12,155 nt of DNA from contig JAICGL010000056.1 of the NCBI GenBank assembly GCA_025923175.1, positions 1 to 12,155 of the forward strand, given 5' to 3'. This DNA comes from Acidimicrobiia bacterium. GTDB taxonomy: Bacteria > Actinomycetota > Acidimicrobiia > IMCC26256 > BP-133. The notes under the pieces were generated by a model. The model ran no database searches, was not told where the DNA came from, and was given only the letters and a program-made list of their open reading frames with translations. This document shows, piece by piece, positions 6,517 through 12,155 of this stretch (positions are counted from its first letter, which is position 1; every line of letters begins with the position of its first letter). The translations under genes and the position numbers were made by a program.

Positions 6517-7221
6517 GTGGATGACGGGCGGGTCGTCGGCCTGAAGAACATCTTCAGGGCGACGGCCCGCCGCCGACTCGCCTTGGTCCTGCTCCTCGTG
6601 GTGGGGGGAGGGATGATCACCTTCATCCTCTCCCGCGGGGAGCCCTCCCGCGTCGCAGCGCCGGAGACACCCCCGGCCGAGGAGGTCGTAACCGAGCCCT
6701 CGTCGCCTCCCGATACCATCCCTGCACCGCCCCCCGAGGTCGTGGCCGAGTCTGCTCCGGGGAAGCAATACGCCCCGCTGAGGATCGAGATCCCGACCAT
6801 CGCCACCTCGGCTCCGGTCGACCCGCTGGGCCTGAACCCGGATGGCACGTTGGCGGTGCCCACAGACTTCAATCGAGCCGGCTACTACACCGGCCGCCCG
6901 CCCCCCGGCGCGATCGGCCCGGCGATCATCGTCGCCCACGTCGACTCCAAAGCGGGCCCAGCGGTATTCAAGCGGTTGCGTGAACTGAAGCCCGGCGATG
7001 AGGTCATGGTGACCAGAGCTGATCGGTCCGAGGTCATCTTCGTTGTCGACCGGGTCGAGTCGCATCGGAAGAACGCCTTCCCGACCAAGGCCGTCTACGA
7101 CCCGACTCCGGGCTCGACCCTGCGCCTCATCACCTGCGGCGGGTCATTCGACCGCAGGGCCGGCCATTACCGCGACAACGTGATTGCCTTTGCTCACTAC
7201 AAGACCTTGACGCCCACGTAA
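6517..7221 (+). CDS. Class F-like sortase (first copy)
   Basis: This 234-residue membrane transpeptidase would attach surface proteins to the cell wall. A short basic cytoplasmic tail leads to one membrane segment (about 21-38), then a Pro/Glu-rich linker (about 41-82) and the sortase barrel. Catalytic residues are visible as His141 in IVAHVDSKAGP, Cys207 in LRLITCGGSFD and a probable Arg219 in GHYRDNVIAFA. The TCGG and HYRDN context points to the actinobacterial class E/F group, closest to class F. GTG 6517 is five bases past the stop of the anchored surface protein, so the two are almost surely coupled enzyme and substrate. No strong ribosome-binding site is seen, consistent with coupling. 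A terminator-like hairpin overlaps the stop codon. Confidence 0.9.
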   Translation: MDDGRVVGLKNIFRATARRRLALVLLLVVGGGMITFILSRGEPSRVAAPETPPAEEVVTEPSSPPDTIPAPPPEVVAESAPGKQYAPLRIEIPTIATSAPVDPLGLNPDGTLAVPTDFNRAGYYTGRPPPGAIGPAIIVAHVDSKAGPAVFKRLRELKPGDEVMVTRADRSEVIFVVDRVESHRKNAFPTKAVYDPTPGSTLRLITCGGSFDRRAGHYRDNVIAFAHYKTLTPT

Positions 7222-7236
7222 TCACGGTCTTTTTTT
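7201..7236 (+). terminator. Rho-independent-like terminator after the sortase gene
   Basis: AAGACC (7201-7206) pairs with GGTCTT (7226-7231) across a 19-base loop that may close further through TGA/TCA. A run of seven T (7230-7236) follows directly. The hairpin overlaps the last codons and TAA of the sortase gene. The stem is short and the loop long, so strength is uncertain, but a T-tract is rare in this GC-rich window. Confidence 0.55.
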
Positions 7237-7336
7237 CTGCACATTCAGTGGCGAACAGGAGCGCACCGGACAGCGCTTAGTTTGAGCGGTCTCGGATTCG
7301 GACAGGGCGGCATGTACACCTGTCAAGGAGGGTCCG

Positions 7337-7897
7337 ATGTCATCAAGCGAACTCATCATCGTGGCAGTCGTCGCGGTCGTCCTCATCGGGGCCCTGGCCT
7401 GGTGGGCGGCGACACTGCGCCGGCGGCATGCGCTTCAATCCCAGTTCGGAAACGAATATGAGGTCGTCATTGACGAGCAAGGCACGAGGCGGGACGCCGA
7501 GCGTGAACTGGCGGCCCGCCAGGATCGTCACGAGCAACTGAACATCCGGCCGCTCGACCCGCAGCTTCGCCAGTACTACACCGAGAAGTGGCGGGCCACG
7601 CAGGCGCGCTTCGTCGACGAGCCCGATGCCGCGTTCGACGAAGCCGACCGCCTCATCTCAGACGTGATGGTCGACCGGGGCTACCCCGTCGGCGACGTCG
7701 ACCGGCAGATGGCCGACCTCTCCGTCGAGCACAGTGACGTGCTGACCCACTACCGCACCGCGCACGACATCGCCCAGGGGTCGGCCCAGGGGCGGACGAC
7801 GACGACCGAGGACTTCCGACGCGGCATGGTCCACTATCGGGCCTTGTTCGCCGCGCTCCTCGAGGACCACGCCGATGCCCCGACCACCCGTCGCTAA
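7337..7897 (+). CDS. Membrane-anchored hypothetical protein, paralogous to the next gene
   Basis: The 186-residue protein has an N-terminal membrane segment (residues 5-27, LIIVAVVAVVLIGALAWWAA) followed by RRR, so the rest is probably cytoplasmic. A charged, helical region contains RRDAERELAARQDRHEQLNI (51-70), likely coiled coil. The main domain follows: KWRATQARFVDEPDAAFDEADRLISDVMVDRGYP (89-122), then STEHS-like polar helices and EDFRRGMVHYRALFAALLED. This block recurs in the downstream gene. AAGGAGGG (7324-7331) supports ATG 7337. I have seen this type of unnamed actinobacterial protein but know no function. The two genes are nine bases apart, so they form an operon between the two sortase genes, although a terminator-like hairpin separates them from the first. 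Confidence 0.8.
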   Translation: MSSSELIIVAVVAVVLIGALAWWAATLRRRHALQSQFGNEYEVVIDEQGTRRDAERELAARQDRHEQLNIRPLDPQLRQYYTEKWRATQARFVDEPDAAFDEADRLISDVMVDRGYPVGDVDRQMADLSVEHSDVLTHYRTAHDIAQGSAQGRTTTTEDFRRGMVHYRALFAALLEDHADAPTTRR

Positions 7898-7906
7898 GGA
7901 GACCAC

Positions 7907-8344
7907 GTGACCACGCACGAACGGAACCTGAGATCGGACTTCAGCGTCGCCACCGACGACGATTACCGCGGAAACGCAGGCGATGACTACCGCGGGAACG
8001 ACGGCATTGACGAGACCGACGACTTCCGAGGTAGCGGCCCCTTTGACGAGAGGGACTCGGTCTCGGTCGAACATGACGGGGCCGATCTGCTTTTCAGCCC
8101 CGAGGACAGGGTGCGGTTCGGTCAGCGGTGGACTGAGATCCAGGGCCGCTTCGTCGACGACCCCCGCGACGCTGTGGCGTCGGCCGACGACCTCGTCACC
8201 GAGATGATGGACCGGATCGGCGATCGATTGGCCGAGTGCCGAACCGGCGGCCAGTTGGCCGGCGAGGGCGAAGTCGAGACCGAGGATCTGCGCCTGGCGA
8301 CGCAGCGCTACCGGGCCTTCTTCCACCGGCTCCTGTCAGCCTGA
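7907..8344 (+). CDS. Soluble hypothetical protein sharing the RFVD-EAD domain of its neighbour
   Basis: This 145-residue acidic protein lacks a signal peptide or membrane segment. Its N-terminal ~45 residues hold a degenerate DDYRGN repeat (18-23, 26-31, 38-43) in a low-complexity tail. The rest, from about residue 60, aligns by eye with the preceding protein. RFGQRWTEIQGRFVDDPRDAVASADDLVTEMM matches YYTEKWRATQARFVDEPDAAFDEADRLISDVM, and EDLRLATQRYRAFFHRLL matches EDFRRGMVHYRALFAALL. The GTG start has AAGGAG (7896-7901) overlapping the previous stop. The two genes look like a tandem duplication that diverged into a membrane-bound and a soluble form, perhaps interacting. Function is unknown. 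Confidence 0.78.
   Translation: MTTHERNLRSDFSVATDDDYRGNAGDDYRGNDGIDETDDFRGSGPFDERDSVSVEHDGADLLFSPEDRVRFGQRWTEIQGRFVDDPRDAVASADDLVTEMMDRIGDRLAECRTGGQLAGEGEVETEDLRLATQRYRAFFHRLLSA
7958..8035 (+). repeat. Degenerate DDYRGN-coding repeat
   Basis: Three 18-base copies encode DDYRGN, DDYRGN and DDFRGS at 7958-7975, 7982-7999 and 8018-8035. The spacing is uneven (6 and 18 bases). The copies differ at synonymous sites, so the protein repeat seems maintained rather than freshly duplicated. Confidence 0.6.
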
Positions 8345-8363
8345 CGCCGGGGCCCGGCGGCGT
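8344..8363. terminator. GC hairpin between convergent genes
   Basis: ACGCC (8344-8348) pairs with GGCGT (8359-8363), and alternatively GCCGG (8346-8350) pairs with CCGGC (8354-8358). The structure spans the junction of two convergent genes and touches both stop codons. It has no T-tract on either strand, so a bidirectional terminator role is only suggested by position. Confidence 0.3.
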
Positions 8364-9205
8364 TACGTGCTGGCCCAGCCGGTCATGTGGGCGAAGACGA
8401 TGACGTTGTCGCGGTAGTGGTCCCCGAGGGACGGTTCGAACGGGCCGCCGCAGGTGATGAGCCGCAATGCCGTCTCCGGGGTGGGGCCGTAGACGGCATT
8501 GGTCGGGAAGGCGTCCTTGCGGTGTTGCTCCACCCGGTCGACGGTGAAGAGGACGCGCCTACCATCGGCCCGGGTCACCACGACTTCCACGCCGGGTTGG
8601 ACGTGGGGCAGCTTCCAGAAGGCGCCGGGCCCGCGCCGGCTGCTGCGGTGGGCGACGACGATCGCCGGTCCGGTTTCCCCCGGGGTGGGTCGGCCCGTGT
8701 ACCAGCCAGCTTGAGAGAAGTCCTTCGGGACCTGGAGGGTGCCGTCCCGGTTCAGACCGAGCGGTCCGATCGGGGCGGTCACCCCGACTGCGGCGATGTC
8801 GACTCGGATCGGCGGAGAGGCCTCGAGCGGCGCAGACGAGGCGATCCACGGGTGAGGGTCCGGCTGCGCCGGCGACGATGCGACGGACCTGCGCGGGACC
8901 GGCGCAGCGCGTGGGGCAGCCGGCGGAGCCGCGGGAGGTTCGGCGCGAGGTTCGGCGGGGGCGATCGCCTCGACTGAACCCTGCGGTGCGGAAGTGGGCT
9001 GGGGGACGAGCGATGCCATCTCTTGGACGCCCGGCGGGGGTGGCTGAGGCAGCTCAACTCCGCCGACCGAGGCTTCCTCGTTCTTCCCTGCCGGCTGCTC
9101 GGCCAGGACGACGCGCCCGGCGAGGCCGGCCGCGACAACGATCACCAGGAGCAAGGCCGCCCGGCCGCGCCGCCGGGGTCGGAACCCAAGCCTCTCCCCA
9201 ACCAC
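8363..9205 (-). CDS. Class F-like sortase (second copy)
   Basis: The product (280 residues from GTG 9205) is a second sortase. A basic tail (RPRRRGR) leads to a membrane segment (about 16-33) and a long Pro/Ala-rich linker (about 50-125). The barrel carries His186 in VVAHRSSRRGPGAF, Cys252 in LRLITCGGPFE and a probable Arg265 in DHYRDNVIVFA. It shares long stretches with the first sortase, including AFPT-AVY-PTP and RLITCGG. However, HVDS is replaced by HRSS and the linker is about twice as long, so substrate choice may differ. The frame is open to GTG 9340, but codons upstream of 9205 have noticeably lower third-position GC and no ribosome-binding site, so the shorter form is preferred. No substrate gene is adjacent on its strand. 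Confidence 0.87.
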   Translation of the reverse strand: MVGERLGFRPRRRGRAALLLVIVVAAGLAGRVVLAEQPAGKNEEASVGGVELPQPPPPGVQEMASLVPQPTSAPQGSVEAIAPAEPRAEPPAAPPAAPRAAPVPRRSVASSPAQPDPHPWIASSAPLEASPPIRVDIAAVGVTAPIGPLGLNRDGTLQVPKDFSQAGWYTGRPTPGETGPAIVVAHRSSRRGPGAFWKLPHVQPGVEVVVTRADGRRVLFTVDRVEQHRKDAFPTNAVYGPTPETALRLITCGGPFEPSLGDHYRDNVIVFAHMTGWAST

Positions 9206-9538
9206 GGCCGCCCCCGTCCCCGATCGTGGACCCCACGGATCGGCCCCATTGCCGGCGCTGTGAGCAACCAGCAGGGGGGTGTCGCGGCCGCTTGCGGGGT
9301 CTGGGCAAGCTGTCGGACGACACTGTGGGCGCGCTCCCACCCGGGAGTCAAGGCCCGGTCACTCTGCGATCAGAGGGAGTTGGGGCGTCGCCGGGGTCTC
9401 GGGCAACGCCGGGCGACGACCTCCAGGAGCGGGCGGTGTTCCCGGTCAGTCATCGACCATCGCATCGTACCGTGTTCTGCCCAGGCATGCGTCGGGCCCG
9501 AATTACGCTTGCATGCCCCATCGGGACCATTCCGCCAT
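9206..9538. other. Divergent intergenic region between sortase and cyclic di-GMP gene
   Basis: This ~330-base stretch has no supported gene; its AT content rises locally near 9460-9540, as expected for promoters. It holds an inverted repeat CTCTG-CGAT-CAGAG (9362-9375) and a larger one with arms CGTCGCC (9386-9392) and GGCGACG (9412-9418). Both could be operators or hairpins for the diverging genes. No convincing -35/-10 pair could be assigned by eye. An N-terminal extension of the sortase to 9340 would cover part of it. Confidence 0.4.
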
Positions 9539-11371
9539 ATGCCGCCATTCATCCCAGATGGTGCGTTGGACCGCGAACGTCGCCGGGCTTTCGTTGCCCG
9601 TGCTGCTGCGTGGGTATCTCTGCCGGACATGGCGAGTGATGGGCGGCTTTCGGAGGTGTTGCGGGAATTCGCGCGCACCATGGTGACGGATCTCCCGATC
9701 CAGGGGATCCTGGATCAGCTCGTGGAACGGACCGTCGAGATTCTGCCGGTCACTGGCGCCCAAGTGACGCTCGTCCCGCCGGGTGCGGGCCCTCGCTACG
9801 AGGCCGCCTCAGAATGCGCTGTCCGGGCACTGTCAATGGGAGTGGCGGCGGCCTTCGCCTTCCCGCTCCGGTACGACGACCACCAGTTGGGCACGCTCCT
9901 CCTGTACCTGGACAAGCCCGGAGTCCTGGATGTCGCCTCCAGGGAGGCAGCGCAGACGCTCGCCGACGTGGCTGCCGCCTACATCGTCAACGCTCAGACA
10001 CGCGCTGCTCTGCGTGAAACCTCCGACCAGGCGCAGCGGATGGGTCTGCACGACCCGCTGACGGGGCTGCCCAACCGGGTCCTCTTCCTGGAGCGCCTTG
10101 ACCACGCCGTGCTGCGCAGTCGCCGGTCAGGACATGCGGTGGCGGTGCTCTTTGCAGATCTCGACCGCTTCAAGCAGGTCAACGACGTCTATGGTCACCA
10201 CGCCGGCGACGAGCTTCTCGTCGCAGTGGCGCAGCGGCTGACCGCAGCGCTCCGCCCGGGCGACACGCTGGCCCGCCTGGCCGGCGACGAGTTCGTCATT
10301 CTCTGCGAAGGTCTCGACTCGCCCGCCCGAGCCGATGCCATCGCCGCTCGGATCGGCGCCGAGTTCGCGACGCCATTCCAGTTGGAGCGCGCCGAGATCG
10401 ACGTCACCGCCAGCGTAGGGATCGCGTTGCTGGGCCGTGACGACCAGCTTCCCGAAGATCTCCTCCAAGACGCCGACATGGCGATGTATCAGGCGAAACG
10501 TCGCGGCGGGGCCCGCCACCAGATCATCGACCTGAGCGAGAAGCGCCACACCCTCCAGCAGGTCAACCTCGAGCGAGAACTGCGCGGCGCCGCCACCCGT
10601 GGAGAGCTGCACCTGGAGTACCAGCCCATCGTCGAAACCGGCAACGGGCGCATGGCCAGCGTCGAAGCCCTCCTGCGGTGGGCCCATCCATCCCAAGGGC
10701 TGGTGGCGCCGTCGGCACTGATACCGATCGCCGAGCGGTCCGGCCTGATCAACGAGATCGGACGGTGGGTTCTCGCCAAGGCCTGCAACGACCGCCAACC
10801 GGGGACGTCCCTCACCGACAACCTGGCGCTGTCGGTCAACGTCTCCGGTCACCAACTGATGACCCCCGGCTTCCCGGCCACCGTCGCCGGCGTGCTGTCC
10901 GATCACGGCACCGACCCTCAACGTGTCACCCTGGAGGTCACCGAGAGCGTCTTCGTCCAGGACAGTGGCCGGGCGTTCGACGTACTCGCCGAACTGAAGG
11001 ACCTCGGACTGAAGATCGCGCTCGACGATTTCGGAACCGGCTACTCCTCCCTCCAGTACCTCAAACAGTTCCCGATCGACGTCGTCAAGATCGATCAGCG
11101 GTTCATCTACGACCTTGAACACGACCCGGCCAGCCACGCGATCGTCTACACCATCGTCGAGCTGGCCCACGTCCTTGGTATGACCGCCGTCGCCGAAGGC
11201 GTCGAAACCGCCGAACAACACCAACTGCTCGCGTCGATCGGTTGTGACTTCTGCCAGGGCTTCTACTTCGCCCACCCGCTGCCCCCCGACGATCTCGACG
11301 CCTTGGCCAGCCCCGGCATGGGGATCTACCTGCCTGTCCTCCCCCTCGAGCACACGAGACGGGCGGGATAG
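9539..11371 (+). CDS. GAF-GGDEF-EAL cyclic di-GMP turnover protein
   Basis: The 610-residue protein combines a sensory GAF-like domain (about 37-160), a diguanylate cyclase domain (about 168-325) and an EAL phosphodiesterase domain (about 345-600). The cyclase signature is AGDEF (248-252), a tolerated variant of GGDEF, with an intact inhibitory I-site RPGD (239-242) five residues before it. The EAL domain keeps E376 (EAL), N434, E466 (EVTES), D496-D497 (DDFGTG), K517 and E553 (EGVET), so hydrolysis looks possible. No membrane segment or signal peptide is seen, so it acts in the cytoplasm. The GAF domain appears to lack about 40 central residues near 95-100. ATG 9539 and ATG 9629 are both possible starts; neither has a clear ribosome-binding site. 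Leader element B follows. Confidence 0.92.
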   Translation: MPPFIPDGALDRERRRAFVARAAAWVSLPDMASDGRLSEVLREFARTMVTDLPIQGILDQLVERTVEILPVTGAQVTLVPPGAGPRYEAASECAVRALSMGVAAAFAFPLRYDDHQLGTLLLYLDKPGVLDVASREAAQTLADVAAAYIVNAQTRAALRETSDQAQRMGLHDPLTGLPNRVLFLERLDHAVLRSRRSGHAVAVLFADLDRFKQVNDVYGHHAGDELLVAVAQRLTAALRPGDTLARLAGDEFVILCEGLDSPARADAIAARIGAEFATPFQLERAEIDVTASVGIALLGRDDQLPEDLLQDADMAMYQAKRRGGARHQIIDLSEKRHTLQQVNLERELRGAATRGELHLEYQPIVETGNGRMASVEALLRWAHPSQGLVAPSALIPIAERSGLINEIGRWVLAKACNDRQPGTSLTDNLALSVNVSGHQLMTPGFPATVAGVLSDHGTDPQRVTLEVTESVFVQDSGRAFDVLAELKDLGLKIALDDFGTGYSSLQYLKQFPIDVVKIDQRFIYDLEHDPASHAIVYTIVELAHVLGMTAVAEGVETAEQHQLLASIGCDFCQGFYFAHPLPPDDLDALASPGMGIYLPVLPLEHTRRAG

Positions 11372-11394
11372 GGCCCGGACCTTTTGGTACTGGT

Positions 11395-11477
11395 AGGGTG
11401 ATTCCGTAAGAGCTACAGCCCTTTGTGCTGCTCTGGACCCTGGTTGCGCATCCGCTTCGTCTGGAACCCCAGGTGTC
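11395..11477 (+). ncRNA. Structured leader element B (second copy)
   Basis: This copy has AGGGTG (11395-11400) and a hairpin AGAGC/GCTCT with inner AGC/GCT, a 3-base bulge and a 7-base loop (11409-11434). GACCCTGGTTGCGCATCC (11436-11453) follows. GAC-CCTGG (11436-11443) pairs with CCAGG-t-GTC (11469-11477), with the single bulge in the same place as in element A. One stem pair is C-G in A and T-A in B. The inner TCC/GGA stem and the unpaired TTGCG are kept. It ends 48 bases before the ATG of a secreted repeat protein. The identity of the RNA class is unknown. Confidence 0.5.
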
Positions 11478-11525
11478 ATTCAGCCCCCGGAAGACAATCG
11501 TCCGGGGCGCCGGAAGAGAGTCGCA

Positions 11526-12155
11526 ATGCGAAAGACCAAGAAGTTCCTGGCCTTCCCCGCCGGCCTACTCATGATGTTCAGCCTCCTCGCCGCCCCAGCT
11601 CCTTCCGCGACCGCGGCGGAAGTCGTCTCCACCCCCTCCGGCAACGGCTACTGGCTGGTTGCAACGGACGGCGGGATCTTCGCCTACGGCGATGCCGGCT
11701 TCTACGGCTCGCTCGGTAGCACGCCCCTCAACAAGCCCATCACCGGAATGGTTCCCACGCCCACAGGCAATGGCTACTGGCTGGTGGCTTCGGACGGCGG
11801 GATCTTCGCCTTCGGCGACGCCGACTTCTTCGGCTCCGCCGGAGCCATCGCACTCAACAAGCCCATCGTGGGCATGGCCAACAGCGGCACCGATGAGCAA
11901 AGCTTCACCGCTGCAGGAACCGGCCCCCCCGGCCCCAGAGGAGCCACCGGCCCAGCCGGAGCGACGGGACCGCCCGGTGGCACCGGACCCCCCGGCCTAG
12001 CCGGAAGGGACGCCACCTACGTCGGTCCGAACTGGGGCGTCGTACACCGCAACGTGAATGGCAACGGTGACGCCGATCTCGGGGCCACGACACAGAAGCT
12101 GCCCGGTTTCGGTGACGGCGCACTCAATATCCGCACGGGCCTGGGTGGTACCGAC
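11526..12155 (+). CDS. Secreted surface protein with GYWLV repeats and collagen-like segment (3' partial)
   Basis: The frame from ATG 11526 stays open to the window edge (210 residues). Residues 1-31 form a signal peptide (basic MRKTKK, hydrophobic core, ATA/A cleavage). Two 42-residue repeats follow from residues 39 and 81, each with GNGYWLVAxDGGIFAxGDA, a Phe-(Tyr/Phe)-Gly-Ser step and LNKPI-GM. Similar repeats are common in large actinobacterial, notably acidimicrobial, exported proteins. Residues 133-162 are ten Gly-X-Y triplets of collagen type (PPGPRGATGPAG). The next segment, NWGVVHRNVNGNGDADLG, begins another extracellular domain that is cut off. GGAAGAGAG (11512-11520) supports the start. 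It lies downstream of the cyclic di-GMP gene and leader element B. Whether it ends in a sorting signal is not visible. Confidence 0.88.
   Translation, partial: MRKTKKFLAFPAGLLMMFSLLAAPAPSATAAEVVSTPSGNGYWLVATDGGIFAYGDAGFYGSLGSTPLNKPITGMVPTPTGNGYWLVASDGGIFAFGDADFFGSAGAIALNKPIVGMANSGTDEQSFTAAGTGPPGPRGATGPAGATGPPGGTGPPGLAGRDATYVGPNWGVVHRNVNGNGDADLGATTQKLPGFGDGALNIRTGLGGTD
11640..11882 (+). repeat. 126-base tandem repeat coding for GNGYWLV units
   Basis: Two in-frame copies begin at 11640 and 11766 (period 126 bases). Long stretches are near-identical, for example GACGGCGGGATCTTCGCCT in both, with several synonymous changes. The second copy degrades after about 115 bases. It encodes the repeat module of the secreted protein and gives a substrate for copy-number change by recombination. 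Confidence 0.8.

Noticed and set aside
9023..9538. Upstream extension of the GGDEF-EAL frame
   Set aside because: It overlaps the antisense second sortase and the divergent intergenic region, and the translation is Pro/Arg-rich without a domain.
10127..11479. Minus-strand open frame (450 codons) opposite the GGDEF-EAL gene
   Set aside because: All catalytic motifs are on the plus strand; this is the antisense shadow of a well-supported gene.
11995..12005. Possible end of the collagen-like region by frameshift
   Set aside because: The frame stays open and continues into a sensible extracellular segment, so no frameshift is needed.

Overview
The window reads as a chromosomal segment of a high-GC actinobacterium. 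Its codon use, the red-type RuBisCO with CbbX, the class F-like sortases and the GNGYWLVxxDGGIFAxGDA surface repeat together suggest an autotrophic member of the Acidimicrobiia. That placement is an inference from family content. No rRNA, tRNA, insertion sequence or CRISPR array was seen.

Positions 1-3206 hold the end of a Calvin-Benson-Bassham operon on the + strand: cbbL (5' end outside the window), cbbX, cbbS and phosphoribulokinase, with overlaps or gaps of at most 14 bases. RuBisCO fixes CO2, CbbX re-activates it, and the kinase regenerates ribulose bisphosphate. The order L-X-S places the activase gene between the two RuBisCO subunit genes. The operon ends in a decayed glyceraldehyde-3-phosphate dehydrogenase gene, of which only the first ~14 and last ~25 codons remain, out of frame with each other. 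Two tandem GC hairpins follow.

Positions 3298-4326 hold a PadR-type regulator, preceded by an inverted repeat, and a YceI-family protein.

Positions 4365-9205 are a cell-surface region. A structured leader element (A) precedes a small predicted membrane ORF, a secreted C-terminally anchored protein with a DUF11-like domain, and a class F-like sortase. A hairpin with a T-tract ends this unit. Two small adjacent genes sharing one conserved domain follow, then a second class F-like sortase on the - strand.

Positions 9206-12155 contain a divergent intergenic region, a GAF-GGDEF-EAL protein for cyclic di-GMP turnover with a shortened GAF domain, a second copy of the leader element (B), and the start of a secreted repeat/collagen-like protein running off the window.

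The most interesting signal is the pair of leader elements A and B. Both lie upstream of secreted surface proteins, share 16 of 18 core bases, and fold into the same bulged stem with a compensatory base-pair change. They may be a new structured RNA, possibly a riboswitch, controlling surface genes near a cyclic di-GMP enzyme. The second strong observation is the internally deleted gap gene in an otherwise intact CO2-fixation operon.
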